Positions 34,101 to 42,218 of a DNA stretch of 64,000 bases are shown here, one piece after another (the stretch's first letter is position 1; each line of letters begins with the position of its first letter). The notes under the pieces were generated by a model, which worked only from the letters and a program-made list of their open reading frames with translations, ran no database searches and was not told the origin of the DNA. The translations under genes and the position numbers were made by a program. The stretch is from Flavobacterium zepuense (GTDB lineage: Bacteria; Bacteroidota; Bacteroidia; Flavobacteriales; Flavobacteriaceae), in the NCBI RefSeq assembly GCF_007097145.1, contig NZ_VJVZ01000014.1, positions 62,001 to 126,000 on the forward strand, in the 5' to 3' direction.

Positions 34101-34935
34101 GGTTATCTTTTTTTCTGGTATTTTTTTTATAAATGAAGTATCCAATCACGAAAATAAGGATAATTGGCCATATGTACAGCAAACCGAGAAGGAAACTTGA
34201 AAGCCCATTAAAGCCCGACTTTACCGCTACCCAAATTTTAGACCCGTACGATACCGTTGCGGTTTCCTGTGCCGCTGCGGTTTTGTAAAACTCAATATTT
34301 ATGGTGCTTAACAATACGCGGTTCCGTATAAAATTGAGCCTGCCCTGCTGGCCCTCTATCTGTTCGCGTATTATCGCTAGTTCTTTTTCTATTTCAAGTA
34401 TTTCCGAGATCTTGTTAGCCCTTTTAAGCAGTTCAAAATAACGCTCTTCTAAAACACGTTTGGCCTTTAGGCGCGACTCTATATCTACATATTCTTCCGA
34501 TACATCTTCGGACGTTATCTCCCTACGCTCAAAATAATCGACACCCTTACTGATATCGGCAATGAACTTATCAAAGTTTTGTGAGGGTATGCGCACTGTA
34601 ATGCTTCGCAGTAGCGAACTGCCCTCGTTGCCCTGTGTATCGGTTTGTACAACGGCACTGTATTTTGCCGTGGCATCCTGTACCTTTCGGGCTGTTGTAT
34701 TCAGGTCGGCTGTTTCAAAGCGCAGGTTGGCAGTTTTAATAAGCATTTGCGTAGATGCAACCGGTGCTGTTTCAGCTTTAGCTTCAGGTAAATTGGCGGT
34801 AGGTGCCGCAGCGTCGGCAGACTCAGATGTAGCCACTACTTCGCTTGAAGCGATTGATGATGGGGTGTTTTCGCCTTCTTTTTTGCATGCCGTTAATGCT
34901 AAAAGAAGCAGTAGGGGGTAAAGTGTATTTTTCAT
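34093..34935 (-). CDS. DUF4349 family lipoprotein
   Basis: A 280-residue protein with a lipobox (L-A-L-T-A-C-K-K, cysteine 17), a Ser/Ala/Thr-rich linker (about 20-62), the DUF4349 domain with a helical coiled section (about 145-205: E-Y-V-D-I-E-S-R-L-K-A-K-R-V-L-E-E-R-Y) and a C-terminal membrane helix (about 245-268) followed by a basic end. The function is unknown. It lies between rnpA and the S41 protease gene and overlaps the latter. Confidence 0.8.
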   Translation of the reverse strand: MKNTLYPLLLLLALTACKKEGENTPSSIASSEVVATSESADAAAPTANLPEAKAETAPVASTQMLIKTANLRFETADLNTTARKVQDATAKYSAVVQTDTQGNEGSSLLRSITVRIPSQNFDKFIADISKGVDYFERREITSEDVSEEYVDIESRLKAKRVLEERYFELLKRANKISEILEIEKELAIIREQIEGQQGRLNFIRNRVLLSTINIEFYKTAAAQETATVSYGSKIWVAVKSGFNGLSSFLLGLLYIWPIILIFVIGYFIYKKNTRKKDNHA

Positions 34936-34991
34936 GTTTTAACTGGTGGTTTACACCTACAACGCAAAACCCGGTTGCGTTATTACAACAC

Positions 34992-35012
34992 TGTAAATTA
35001 TAGCAATTTACA
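34992..35012. other. Inverted repeat at the rnpA stop
   Basis: TGTAAATT (34992-34999) and AATTTACA (35005-35012) with a 5-base loop; the right arm includes the rnpA stop codon. Possible weak terminator. Confidence 0.35.
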
Positions 35013-35391
35013 ACCCTTCCTGAGCCAGGAACTTCTCAAAGATCTGGATGGTTTTGGTGTTGATGTCCTCATAGCTAAGCCTATCTTTGGTTTGGTACAA
35101 AAACATGATGGAGTAGGGCTTATCCAGCTTATCTAAAAGTAAATGCTTGTTATGGCGGTAGGTTTCGCGCAGAACGCGCTTGAAATAATTACGGTCGGTT
35201 GCGCGCTTAAAATGCTTTTTAGATACCGATATGCCCATTTGCAGCAGGCCCTCCTGTGGTTCGGGCGCCGGGATGTACACCAGGCGCAACGGGTATTTAG
35301 ATACCGTTTTGCCTTCGGTAAATAAAAGGCCTATGGTGGTGCGGCTTTTTAGTTTTTCGTGTTTGGGGTAAGTGTAACGGGTCTCTTCCAT
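35008..35391 (-). CDS. rnpA: Ribonuclease P protein component
   Basis: A 127-residue basic protein that binds the catalytic RNase P RNA and aids 5' maturation of tRNAs. The conserved RNR region appears as S-K-K-H-F-K-R-A-T-D-R-N-Y-F-K-R-V-L-R-E-T-Y-R, and the N-terminal K-L-K-S-R-T-T-I-G-x-L-F block is typical. The start at 35391 (M-E-E-T-R-Y) is preferred; an ATG six codons upstream overlaps a TACCTTTG promoter box. rpmH, often adjacent in other bacteria, is absent here. Confidence 0.9.
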   Translation of the reverse strand: MEETRYTYPKHEKLKSRTTIGLLFTEGKTVSKYPLRLVYIPAPEPQEGLLQMGISVSKKHFKRATDRNYFKRVLRETYRHNKHLLLDKLDKPYSIMFLYQTKDRLSYEDINTKTIQIFEKFLAQEGL

Positions 35392-35398
35392 GCGGGGG

Positions 35399-35406
35399 CA
35401 AAGGTA
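35399..35406 (-). promoter_or_regulatory. Putative -7 box of rnpA
   Basis: TACCTTTG on the minus strand fits TAnnTTTG and ends 7 bases before the start codon. No -33 TTG with standard spacing was found. Confidence 0.35.
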
Positions 35407-35462
35407 CAAAAGGCAATTGCAATATTTAATTTATGCGAAATAAATTGAACTTATTAGTAACG

Positions 35463-35589
35463 ACCTCACCCCCAACCTCTCTCCGAAGGAAAGGGAGTAG
35501 CTGCACTCCAGTGTTATGATAGGTCTTTATTGCCAAACGATACCCGTTATTGGCTCCCCTCTCCTTCGGAGAGGGGTTGGGGGTGAGGT
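35463..35589. repeat. Large inverted repeat, MITE-like
   Basis: The left arm (35463-35497, starting ACCTCACCCCCAACC) is the near-perfect reverse complement of the right arm (35554-35589, ending GGTTGGGGGTGAGGT), with one base insertion and two or three changes. The 56-base loop has no gene. It is far more GC-rich than its surroundings. I recognise this arm sequence as one found repeatedly in Bacteroidetes intergenic regions. Confidence 0.7.
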
Positions 35590-35612
35590 TTTAAATATCA
35601 TCTTATATAAAC

Positions 35613-35653
35613 AAAAAAATCCCGGTAGTGAGTACACACACAAACCACCGGGA
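35613..35653 (-). terminator. Terminator of the hmu operon
   Basis: TCCCGGT (35620-35626) pairs with ACCGGGA (35647-35653). A seven-base A run on the plus strand (35613-35619) supplies the U-tract for the minus-strand transcript. Confidence 0.7.
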
Positions 35654-35682
35654 AGAAATAAAACAAAAACTAACTTACTTAA

Positions 35683-37080
35683 CTATTGTAACAGGGCGTA
35701 ATGAAATGTAGGATTGCCCCTTTCGCCCGACTGGCTTAACATAGATGTAAACCTTAGTTTATATACATTGCCTGCCGGATCTTTTATTACGTAAAAACGA
35801 TCTGAATATAATTCTATAGGGGTAACGTTACGCCAGTTTGCGCCTATAGACCTTTGATCTGTTGCGGCATCAAAATTGGCTTCGCTTACGTTAGCCAGGG
35901 TAAAGTTATCGTATGCTGTTGCCGATGTTGGTACCTGGTATGATTTTGCGCCGCCTTTAATGTTGGTAATTACAAAATCAGAGAAAAAGTAGGATCCCGC
36001 CGAAACATTCTCGGTACTGAAAACCTCATTGGTAAAGGTGGTAAAGTTAAGGTCCCATGCTGCTTTTTGCGGCTCTGCCTGTACTGGCGCGCCGTTTATT
36101 AGGCTAAAAAAGCTAAAGTTATACGCCTGGTCTTTAGTAATGGTAACGGTGTTGTGGGTAGTGGCATTAATATCGGCATACTGTAGCATATAGCCCTCGC
36201 CATTTCTCAACACCCTGATTTTTTTCCAGCCCCTCGCACTGCCCGCCACACTAACCGATCCCGGCGCTGCAGGTATGGTAGGTATGCTGTAGCCCATGTT
36301 TACGATATACACTTTGTTATCATCATCATTAGCGCTAATCTCTGCAATGGCAGTACCCGTAAGCGCACCGGTTGGGCTGTCTACAAAGGCAAGGTTGGCA
36401 GGATCAAAAGTGCCAATGGCCACAGTAGGGTCGCTGGTTTGCGGTAGGTCGATATTGTTGGTAGCAAGCTGTTTTGTTGCCATGGCAACAGATCCGTTTA
36501 TAACCACCCTAAAATCGGTGCCTCCATAAAATCCTAGGTCCCAAGTAGTCCTGTTCACTGCCGTGTACTGGCCGGTGCTCAGGTCAAAATATACCTGGTT
36601 GGGCTGGTTAGAGCCGCCCACACTTGGGGTTGCCTGCCCACCAAGTGATGGCATATCGTTAAAGTTAAGCTGAACCGACGTGTTACCGGTAATTTCTATC
36701 TCTGATGCTGAGATCTCAGCAATGGTAAACACTACGTTTTTAACTTCACCTTCGGCAGCATCGGCAAGTTTGGTAAAGTTAAAGGCAATGTTTGTAGCGC
36801 CTGCGTTAAACGGTACGGTAAACTGCCCGCCTTCGCCAGTGGTATCAGTAGTAAAATCTACACCATAAGCCACATTGTTTGCGGTATAACTTACCGTTAC
36901 AAAGCCGCTTGTTGGCGCGCCGCTGCTAAACACAATGCTTACAGGCGTTACGGCATCGGCAAGGTTAACCGACTCGCTTGCAAACGATACGCCCATGCGC
37001 GGTGCGTGGGTATCATCATCACTGCACCCGGTTATGATAAGGGTAGATACTACTAAAAAGAGATAAAGTAATTTTTTCAT
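35683..37080 (-). CDS. hmuY: HmuY-family haem-binding lipoprotein
   Basis: A protein of about 465 residues with a lipobox (I-I-T-G-C-S-D-D-D). Residues about 25-150 look like a Calx-beta-type beta-sandwich; the HmuY domain follows (about 155-465), with W-D-L-G-F-Y-G-G-T-D-F-R and W-D-L-N-F-T-T-F-T-N-E as repeated features. HmuY proteins take haem from host or environmental proteins and pass it to a TonB receptor, here encoded directly upstream. The start M-K-K-L at 37080 is preferred; an ATG at 37092 overlaps the receptor stop. Confidence 0.85.
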   Translation of the reverse strand: MKKLLYLFLVVSTLIITGCSDDDTHAPRMGVSFASESVNLADAVTPVSIVFSSGAPTSGFVTVSYTANNVAYGVDFTTDTTGEGGQFTVPFNAGATNIAFNFTKLADAAEGEVKNVVFTIAEISASEIEITGNTSVQLNFNDMPSLGGQATPSVGGSNQPNQVYFDLSTGQYTAVNRTTWDLGFYGGTDFRVVINGSVAMATKQLATNNIDLPQTSDPTVAIGTFDPANLAFVDSPTGALTGTAIAEISANDDDNKVYIVNMGYSIPTIPAAPGSVSVAGSARGWKKIRVLRNGEGYMLQYADINATTHNTVTITKDQAYNFSFFSLINGAPVQAEPQKAAWDLNFTTFTNEVFSTENVSAGSYFFSDFVITNIKGGAKSYQVPTSATAYDNFTLANVSEANFDAATDQRSIGANWRNVTPIELYSDRFYVIKDPAGNVYKLRFTSMLSQSGERGNPTFHYALLQ

Positions 37081-37091
37081 GCTCATTACCA

Positions 37092-39251
37092 TTAAATGTT
37101 AATATTGTAAGCCAGTTTTAAAAAGTAAGAACGCCCGTAAGCCGTAGGCAAATCGGTACTGCCGCCGCCGTGGCCTTCGGTACCGCCCTGTGCAATGCTG
37201 CTCCTTACGTTAGTAACGTCTAACAGGTTACGTGCCCCTGCGGTTACCTCAAAACGGTTGTTAAAGAACGCTTTACGAACCGATGCATTTAACCAGCTGA
37301 ACGAACTTATGCGGGCAATATCCAGTACTGCATCGTTATTACTATCTGTTTGTACCACTTGCTGCTGCCTGCCGTTGAGCTTATAGAAAACCGAGAAATC
37401 CGTCTTCCACTTTGGAACGACATAGTTCAGCGTTCCGTTTACCTGTGGTGAAAACAGGTATTTGGTGTCGGATGTAACAGCCCCGGTATCTATATTTTGC
37501 GATACACCCACTATGGCTACGCCAAATTTTACCGAAAGGTTTTGATAATCAAACTGGTGGTTGGTGGCAAAGTTCCAAACCTTATAGGTGTCTATGTTTA
37601 TGTATTTGTAGTGCAGCCCCACGGTAGCATCGGTAAGTACCTGGCCTATCCTGTCGTTAACATTAAGGTAGGTAACCATAAAGCTGTTGGCCATTTTAAC
37701 CCCCGATGAAAAATCGGTGGTCTTTTTAATATTGGCTTCTACCGAGATGCTTTCTTCCGGAACCAGGTCTTCGTTGCCCTGTACATCGTGGTTGGCATCT
37801 ACAAAATACGTGTATAGTTCTTCGAAGTTAGGGGAGCGGTATGATTTTCCGAGTGACGAGCGCAGCTCTATGTTATGGTCAAACAGGTAGCGTAAGCCCA
37901 CTGAAGCAGCATACTGGTCTTCAAACTTGTTCTGGAAGGAGTAGCGCAAGCCCGCACGGCCCGAAAAGCGGTCGTTTACGGCAATTTCGGCAGCGGTATA
38001 GGCATCAAGGTTCCTTAGGGTGGCGTTCTTGTCAGACGCGCCAATATCCGGATCCAAAAACAGGCCTGATTCTGCCGATGCAAAACCTTTTTCGTTTACA
38101 AACTCGTAGCCTGCCTGCAAGTTGAATTTTTTGTTGTTTAACAAATTGGCTATGTTACCGGTAGAGTAGGCAACCTCGGTACTCTGGTAGGTAAGCCTGT
38201 TGCTCTCTGCCTCGCGGCGCTCTTCTATAAAGTATTTAAAATCTTCAAAATCGCGGGTCTGCTTTTGGTATGAGGCCGATATGGTATAGGTTTGGTTGGT
38301 AAATACATGGCCCGATGCGTTTAAGTGGTGGTAGAGCCTCTCTGTCTTGTAACGCCTGTCGTTACCAAAAAGTACATCCCAAAAAGGATAGTTGGGCTGT
38401 ATACTGATGATTGGATTGTAATAATCTATATTCTCGTTAAAGTAATCGAACTTATAAAATACCCTTGTCTGGTTCTTTTTATAGCTTACCATGGCGTTAG
38501 CCACGTATTGCTCTTTAGGCAGCCAGCTAAAGCCACGCTGTTTGTTTACATCTGTTTCGCTGGTGGTGTAATTTTGACCGCCCCTTTGGTCCTGAAAGCC
38601 AGAAAAATCGTTCCTGTTACCACCTATGGATGCAAACCAGTGTTCTGATATGTTGTGCGATATTTTAAGCGATTGTATGTGTCGGCCCTGGTTAAAGGCA
38701 GCATATTCTTTACCAACGGTTTCCTCCTGTGCAAAGGCGTTGATCTCCCATTTATGCAGGGTAGATTTTTTGGTGATGATGTTAATGATACCCGAAACTG
38801 CATTGGCACCGTGCGTTACACCCATTGAGCCTTCTATAATTTCTACCTGCTGTACATCGTCAAGGTTTATCTGGGTAAGGTCTATATTGTTACCAAGCCC
38901 GGTGTCGCTAACAAGCGGAACGTTATCTACCAGTACTTTTAGGTACTGGCCATCAAGCCCAAACATGGATACGGTAGAGCGGCCCTGGCCGGTATCCTGC
39001 GTTACGTTGATGTTAAGGTAAAAGTTCATCAGGTCGGCCATATTGTTTGCTGCCTGTCGGTCTATATCGGCACGGGTTATAACGCGAACGTTAGAAACTG
39101 ATTTTTTAAGCGACTGCGGTTCTATCTGACCTGTAACCACCACTTCGTCTAACTGGCGGGAGTGTACGGTATCGATCACATGCTCCTGTGCAAGTGTAGA
39201 AAGGCTGATTAATGAGAGAACAGATAAAAACGCTTTAGTAGGGGTATGCAT
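37092..39251 (-). CDS. TonB-dependent outer-membrane receptor, HmuR-like
   Basis: A 719-residue receptor. The signal peptide ends L-A-Q (about 22); the TonB box region is D-E-V-V-V-T-G; the plug domain spans about 45-160 with Q-V-E-I-I-E-G-S-M-G-V-T-H-G-A-N-A-V-S-G-I-I-N-I-I-T, and the rest is a 22-strand beta barrel ending in an aromatic-rich terminal strand. Pairing with HmuY points to haem or haemoglobin as ligand; this is inferred from context. The upstream region has a good promoter with a palindrome at the predicted transcription start. Confidence 0.88.
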   Translation of the reverse strand: MHTPTKAFLSVLSLISLSTLAQEHVIDTVHSRQLDEVVVTGQIEPQSLKKSVSNVRVITRADIDRQAANNMADLMNFYLNINVTQDTGQGRSTVSMFGLDGQYLKVLVDNVPLVSDTGLGNNIDLTQINLDDVQQVEIIEGSMGVTHGANAVSGIINIITKKSTLHKWEINAFAQEETVGKEYAAFNQGRHIQSLKISHNISEHWFASIGGNRNDFSGFQDQRGGQNYTTSETDVNKQRGFSWLPKEQYVANAMVSYKKNQTRVFYKFDYFNENIDYYNPIISIQPNYPFWDVLFGNDRRYKTERLYHHLNASGHVFTNQTYTISASYQKQTRDFEDFKYFIEERREAESNRLTYQSTEVAYSTGNIANLLNNKKFNLQAGYEFVNEKGFASAESGLFLDPDIGASDKNATLRNLDAYTAAEIAVNDRFSGRAGLRYSFQNKFEDQYAASVGLRYLFDHNIELRSSLGKSYRSPNFEELYTYFVDANHDVQGNEDLVPEESISVEANIKKTTDFSSGVKMANSFMVTYLNVNDRIGQVLTDATVGLHYKYINIDTYKVWNFATNHQFDYQNLSVKFGVAIVGVSQNIDTGAVTSDTKYLFSPQVNGTLNYVVPKWKTDFSVFYKLNGRQQQVVQTDSNNDAVLDIARISSFSWLNASVRKAFFNNRFEVTAGARNLLDVTNVRSSIAQGGTEGHGGGSTDLPTAYGRSYFLKLAYNINI

Positions 39252-39263
39252 TACTAACTTTAG

Positions 39264-39278
39264 TTAGATTAATTCTAA
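39264..39278. promoter_or_regulatory. Putative operator of the hmu operon
   Basis: TTAGA-TTAAT-TCTAA, a 5-5-5 palindrome about 13 bases before the receptor start and just behind the predicted -7 box, so a bound repressor would block transcription start. A half copy, TTAATTCTAAAT, recurs near 39327-39338. It is probably the site of an iron-dependent regulator of the Fur or DtxR type; which one cannot be told. Confidence 0.45.
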
Positions 39279-39285
39279 ATTACGG

Positions 39286-39316
39286 CAAATCTAAGACCTG
39301 TGGGTTAGATATGCAA
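39286..39316 (-). promoter_or_regulatory. Putative promoter of the hmu operon
   Basis: On the minus strand: TTG (complement of 39314-39316), 20-base spacer, TAGATTTG (complement of 39286-39293). Both elements fit the Bacteroidetes consensus with ordinary spacing. Confidence 0.6.
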
Positions 39317-39421
39317 ATTATTTTTATTAATTCTAAATAAGATTGACTGACATATATTATATCCTGCCTTACAATTTTCGTATGGGTAGTAAACTCAACG
39401 TCTGAAAGTGAAATAGTAAAA

Positions 39422-39450
39422 CAAAAAAACTGCCCTTGTGAGGCAGTTTT
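39422..39450 (-). terminator. Terminator of the suf operon
   Basis: AAAACTGCC (39426-39434) pairs with GGCAGTTTT (39442-39450), 7-base loop. A residues on the plus strand before it supply the U-tract for the minus-strand suf transcript. Confidence 0.8.
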
Positions 39451-39473
39451 GAGATTTTATTTTGATGTAGGAT

Positions 39474-40790
39474 TTACAGATCGAAACCTATATTAACACC
39501 TAATTTAGATGCAATAAGTTTTGTGATGCGGTCTTTAAGTTCAGGGATCCTGATACTCTCTATAACTTCGTTGCTAAAGGCATACATAAGCAGGGCTTTG
39601 GCCTCTTTCTTAGGGATACCACGGCTTTGCATATAAAACATGGCGCTTTCATCTAACTGGCCCACAGTACATCCGTGCGAACATTTAACGTCATCGGCAA
39701 AGATCTCAAGCTGAGGTTTTGCATTGATGGTAGCTTTTTCGCTTATAAGGATGTTGTTGTTTTGCTGAAAGGCGTCGGTTTTTTGGGCTTCTTTCTCCAC
39801 GTATATCTTACCGTTAAACACCCCGGTAGAGCTGCCATCAAAGATACTCTTGTAGTTTTGGTGGCTCTCACAGTTAGGCGTAGCATGGCGTACCAGTGTA
39901 TAGTGGTCTACGTGCTGCTTGTCGCCAATAATGGTAATGCCTTTCAGAGTGCTGTCTATGCGCTCGCCTTGGTGGTAAAAATTAAGGTTGTTACGTGTAA
40001 TGTTGCCCCCAAAAGAGAACGTGTGCACAGAGGCGTTGCTATGGCCTTTTTGGGCTATATAGGTATTGTCTACCAGGTTGGCCGTTTGAACGTCATTCTG
40101 GATCTTGTAATAATCGGTAATACTGCGTTCCTGGGCAAAGATCTCTGTAACACTGTTGGTAAGCACCGGGTTGCTGTTAAGGCTCTGGTGGCGCTCTATA
40201 ATTTGTACCTGGGCGTTTTCGCCAACAATTATAAGGTTACGCGGCTGCACCATTAGTGCGGCCTCGTTACCTGTAGAAAGGTACATGATCTCGATAGGCT
40301 TATCGGCTACCTTACCTTTAGGGATGTTAATGAACGCACCCTCGTTAGCAAATGCCGTGTTTAATGATGTAAGGCTATCATCAAGGTTAGTGATCTTGTT
40401 GAAATATGTATCGATGATTTCCTTGTATTTAGGCTTTGTTAAGGCCGACGACATAAGGCAAACATCAATACCATCATGGGTAGTACTCGATAAAAACGAA
40501 CTGAAGATACCATCTATAAACACCAGCTTATAGGTATCTATCTGGTGTAAAAAGAATTTTTTTACATCAGGGTAGTTAATAGCGTTGTCCTGTTTAGGGA
40601 ATACGCTAAAGTCGTTTTTAAGCACCGCGTTAAGCGATGTATATTTCCAGGCCTCATCCTTTTTGGTAGGGAAGCCTTTATTTTCAAAATTCTTAAGGGC
40701 TTCTGTACGAACATTGTGTAAATCAGTGTTTACATCGATACGCTCCTCAAAAGCCATAAAAGACGATAATAGTTTTTCTTTAAGGTCCAT
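39474..40790 (-). CDS. sufD: Fe-S cluster assembly scaffold protein SufD
   Basis: A 438-residue beta-helical partner of SufB in the SufBCD complex that builds Fe-S clusters. Family features include N-x-G-F-P-T-K-K-D-E-A-W-K-Y-T near the start and the C-terminal D-D-V-K-C-S-H-G-C-T-V-G-Q-L-D and R-G-I-P-K-K-E-A-K-A-L-L. It is the last gene of the minus-strand sufA-B-C-D unit, but separated from sufC by a four-helix-bundle gene and repeats. Confidence 0.95.
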   Translation of the reverse strand: MDLKEKLLSSFMAFEERIDVNTDLHNVRTEALKNFENKGFPTKKDEAWKYTSLNAVLKNDFSVFPKQDNAINYPDVKKFFLHQIDTYKLVFIDGIFSSFLSSTTHDGIDVCLMSSALTKPKYKEIIDTYFNKITNLDDSLTSLNTAFANEGAFINIPKGKVADKPIEIMYLSTGNEAALMVQPRNLIIVGENAQVQIIERHQSLNSNPVLTNSVTEIFAQERSITDYYKIQNDVQTANLVDNTYIAQKGHSNASVHTFSFGGNITRNNLNFYHQGERIDSTLKGITIIGDKQHVDHYTLVRHATPNCESHQNYKSIFDGSSTGVFNGKIYVEKEAQKTDAFQQNNNILISEKATINAKPQLEIFADDVKCSHGCTVGQLDESAMFYMQSRGIPKKEAKALLMYAFSNEVIESIRIPELKDRITKLIASKLGVNIGFDL

Positions 40791-40800
40791 TCTTTAATTG

Positions 40801-40831
40801 TTTCAAGTTTCAGGTTTCAGTGTTTCAGGTT
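40801..40831. repeat. TTTCAGG repeat, left arm of the sufC-sufD spacer
   Basis: Three copies of GTTTCAGG-like words followed by TTGCTTACTC. The complementary words lie at 41298-41330, beyond the four-helix-bundle gene, so the two arms frame that gene. Confidence 0.65.
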
Positions 40832-40902
40832 GCTTACTCAGGAGTGAAAACTGATACCGAAAATTGTTCCTAATAATATTGTGAAGGCCATCTTCCAGTT
40901 TA

Positions 40903-41292
40903 TTACTGAAATTTATTGCCTTTAAAATCTCTTTTGTTGAGGTAAGTTATGAAATTACTTATCTTACCACTTAACTTTAAATAATCTGCTTTTAGAATTT
41001 CGAATACTTCTTCGGTTATGTAACCGCTGTCAAAAATTCTATATAATTGTGATCTTACTTCTCCGGCAGAGCCTTTAGATATTGAAAGAAATTGCCTGAA
41101 TTCCATGTTGCCATCTCGTTCAAACCCTTCTGCTATATTATCCATTACAGATCCCGAAGAATTCTTAACCTGGTTCTTTAATCCAAAATCGTTTTTAAGT
41201 TCAGTTTCTACGCAAAGAATATGAATTTCTTTTGCGAGCCTTCTTGCCTCCTGCCAAATTTCTAAATTTTCAAATCGGGTTATAGTAGCCAT
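40903..41292 (-). CDS. Four-helix-bundle protein (23S rRNA intervening-sequence / S23 family)
   Basis: A 129-residue all-helical protein. The family pattern is clear: F-E-N-L-E-I-W-Q-E-A-R at the N-terminus, S-G-S-V-M-D-N-I-A-E-G-F in the middle and F-L-S-I-S-K-G-S-A-G-E-V-R-S-Q-L-Y after it. Members are encoded in intervening sequences of 23S rRNA in some bacteria and as free genes in many Bacteroidetes; the related Avd protein works in diversity-generating retroelements. Its function is unknown. It has no evident link to Fe-S assembly, and it lies between two arms of a TTTCAGG inverted repeat in the suf operon, which suggests insertion. Confidence 0.88.
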   Translation of the reverse strand: MATITRFENLEIWQEARRLAKEIHILCVETELKNDFGLKNQVKNSSGSVMDNIAEGFERDGNMEFRQFLSISKGSAGEVRSQLYRIFDSGYITEEVFEILKADYLKLSGKISNFITYLNKRDFKGNKFQ

Positions 41293-41297
41293 ACAGA

Positions 41298-41330
41298 ACT
41301 TTAAAAACCTGAAACTTTAAACCTGAAACT
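41298..41330. repeat. CCTGAAA repeat, right arm of the sufC-sufD spacer
   Basis: ACTTTAAAAACCTGAAAC followed by TTTAAACCTGAAACT, complementary to the words at 40801-40831. Confidence 0.65.
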
Positions 41331-42075
41331 AATTCTCTGATTTAATCCAGTCGTAGCCTTTTTCTTCAAGTTCGTATGCCAGTTCTTTACCGCCCGATTT
41401 TACAATCTTACCATTGTAAAGTACGTGTACAAAATCAGGGACAATATAATCTAAAAGCCTCTGGTAGTGGGTAATAACGATAACAGCATTGTCTTCGCTG
41501 CGCAGTTTATTTACACCATTGGCAACAATGCGCAGTGCATCAATATCAAGGCCGGAGTCGGTCTCATCAAGAATAGCCAGTTTAGGCTCCAGCATTGCCA
41601 TCTGGAAGATCTCATTACGCTTTTTCTCACCGCCTGAGAAACCTTCGTTAAGCGAACGCGATAAGAACTTACGGTCGATCTCTAATAGCTCCGACTTCTC
41701 GCGGATCATTTTAAGCATTTCGTTTGCCGGCATTTCTTCCAGCCCATTAGCCTTGCGGCTTTCGTTAATGGCGGTTTTCATAAAATTGGTAACCGATACG
41801 CCCGGTATCTCTACAGGGTACTGAAACGAAAGGAAAACACCTTTGTGTGCCCTTTCTTCCGGTGCAAACTCGCTGATATCTTCGCCTTCAAGATAAATAT
41901 TACCCTCGGTTACTTCATAATTTTCGTTTCCGGCAATTACCGATGATAATGTACTCTTACCGGATCCGTTCGGACCCATTATGGCGTGTACTTCACCGGC
42001 CTTAACCTCAAGGTTTATACCTCTTAAAATATCTTTGTCTTCTACGCGAGCGTGTAAATTCTTAATACTTAACAT
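41329..42075 (-). CDS. sufC: Fe-S cluster assembly ATPase SufC
   Basis: A 248-residue ABC-type ATPase that powers the SufBCD scaffold. Walker A is G-P-N-G-S-G-K-S-T, the signature segment is L-N-E-G-F-S-G-G-E-K-K-R-N-E (SufC-specific) and Walker B is L-A-I-L-D-E-T-D-S-G-L-D. The H-loop is V-I-V-I-T-H-Y-Q-R. Soluble, without membrane segments, as expected. Its stop overlaps the end of the repeat arm behind it. Confidence 0.96.
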   Translation of the reverse strand: MLSIKNLHARVEDKDILRGINLEVKAGEVHAIMGPNGSGKSTLSSVIAGNENYEVTEGNIYLEGEDISEFAPEERAHKGVFLSFQYPVEIPGVSVTNFMKTAINESRKANGLEEMPANEMLKMIREKSELLEIDRKFLSRSLNEGFSGGEKKRNEIFQMAMLEPKLAILDETDSGLDIDALRIVANGVNKLRSEDNAVIVITHYQRLLDYIVPDFVHVLYNGKIVKSGGKELAYELEEKGYDWIKSEN

Positions 42076-42085
42076 TGCTTTGTTT

Positions 42086-42214
42086 AAAGTTTCAGGTTTC
42101 GGGTTTCAGGTTCTTGCTCGAACCTTACAACCTACCTTAAAATTGTTATTTATTCTATTTTGGTATTCCAGCAATCAACTTTAAAATAACTTTAAACCTG
42201 AAACCTGAAACTAG
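42086..42214. repeat. TTTCAGG inverted repeat in the sufB-sufC spacer
   Basis: Left arm 42086-42112 (AAAGTTTCAGG, then GGGTTTCAGG) and right arm 42189-42214 (CTTTAAACCTGAAACC, then TGAAACT) enclose about 75 bases without a gene. Confidence 0.65.
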
Positions 42215-42218
42215 TTCT

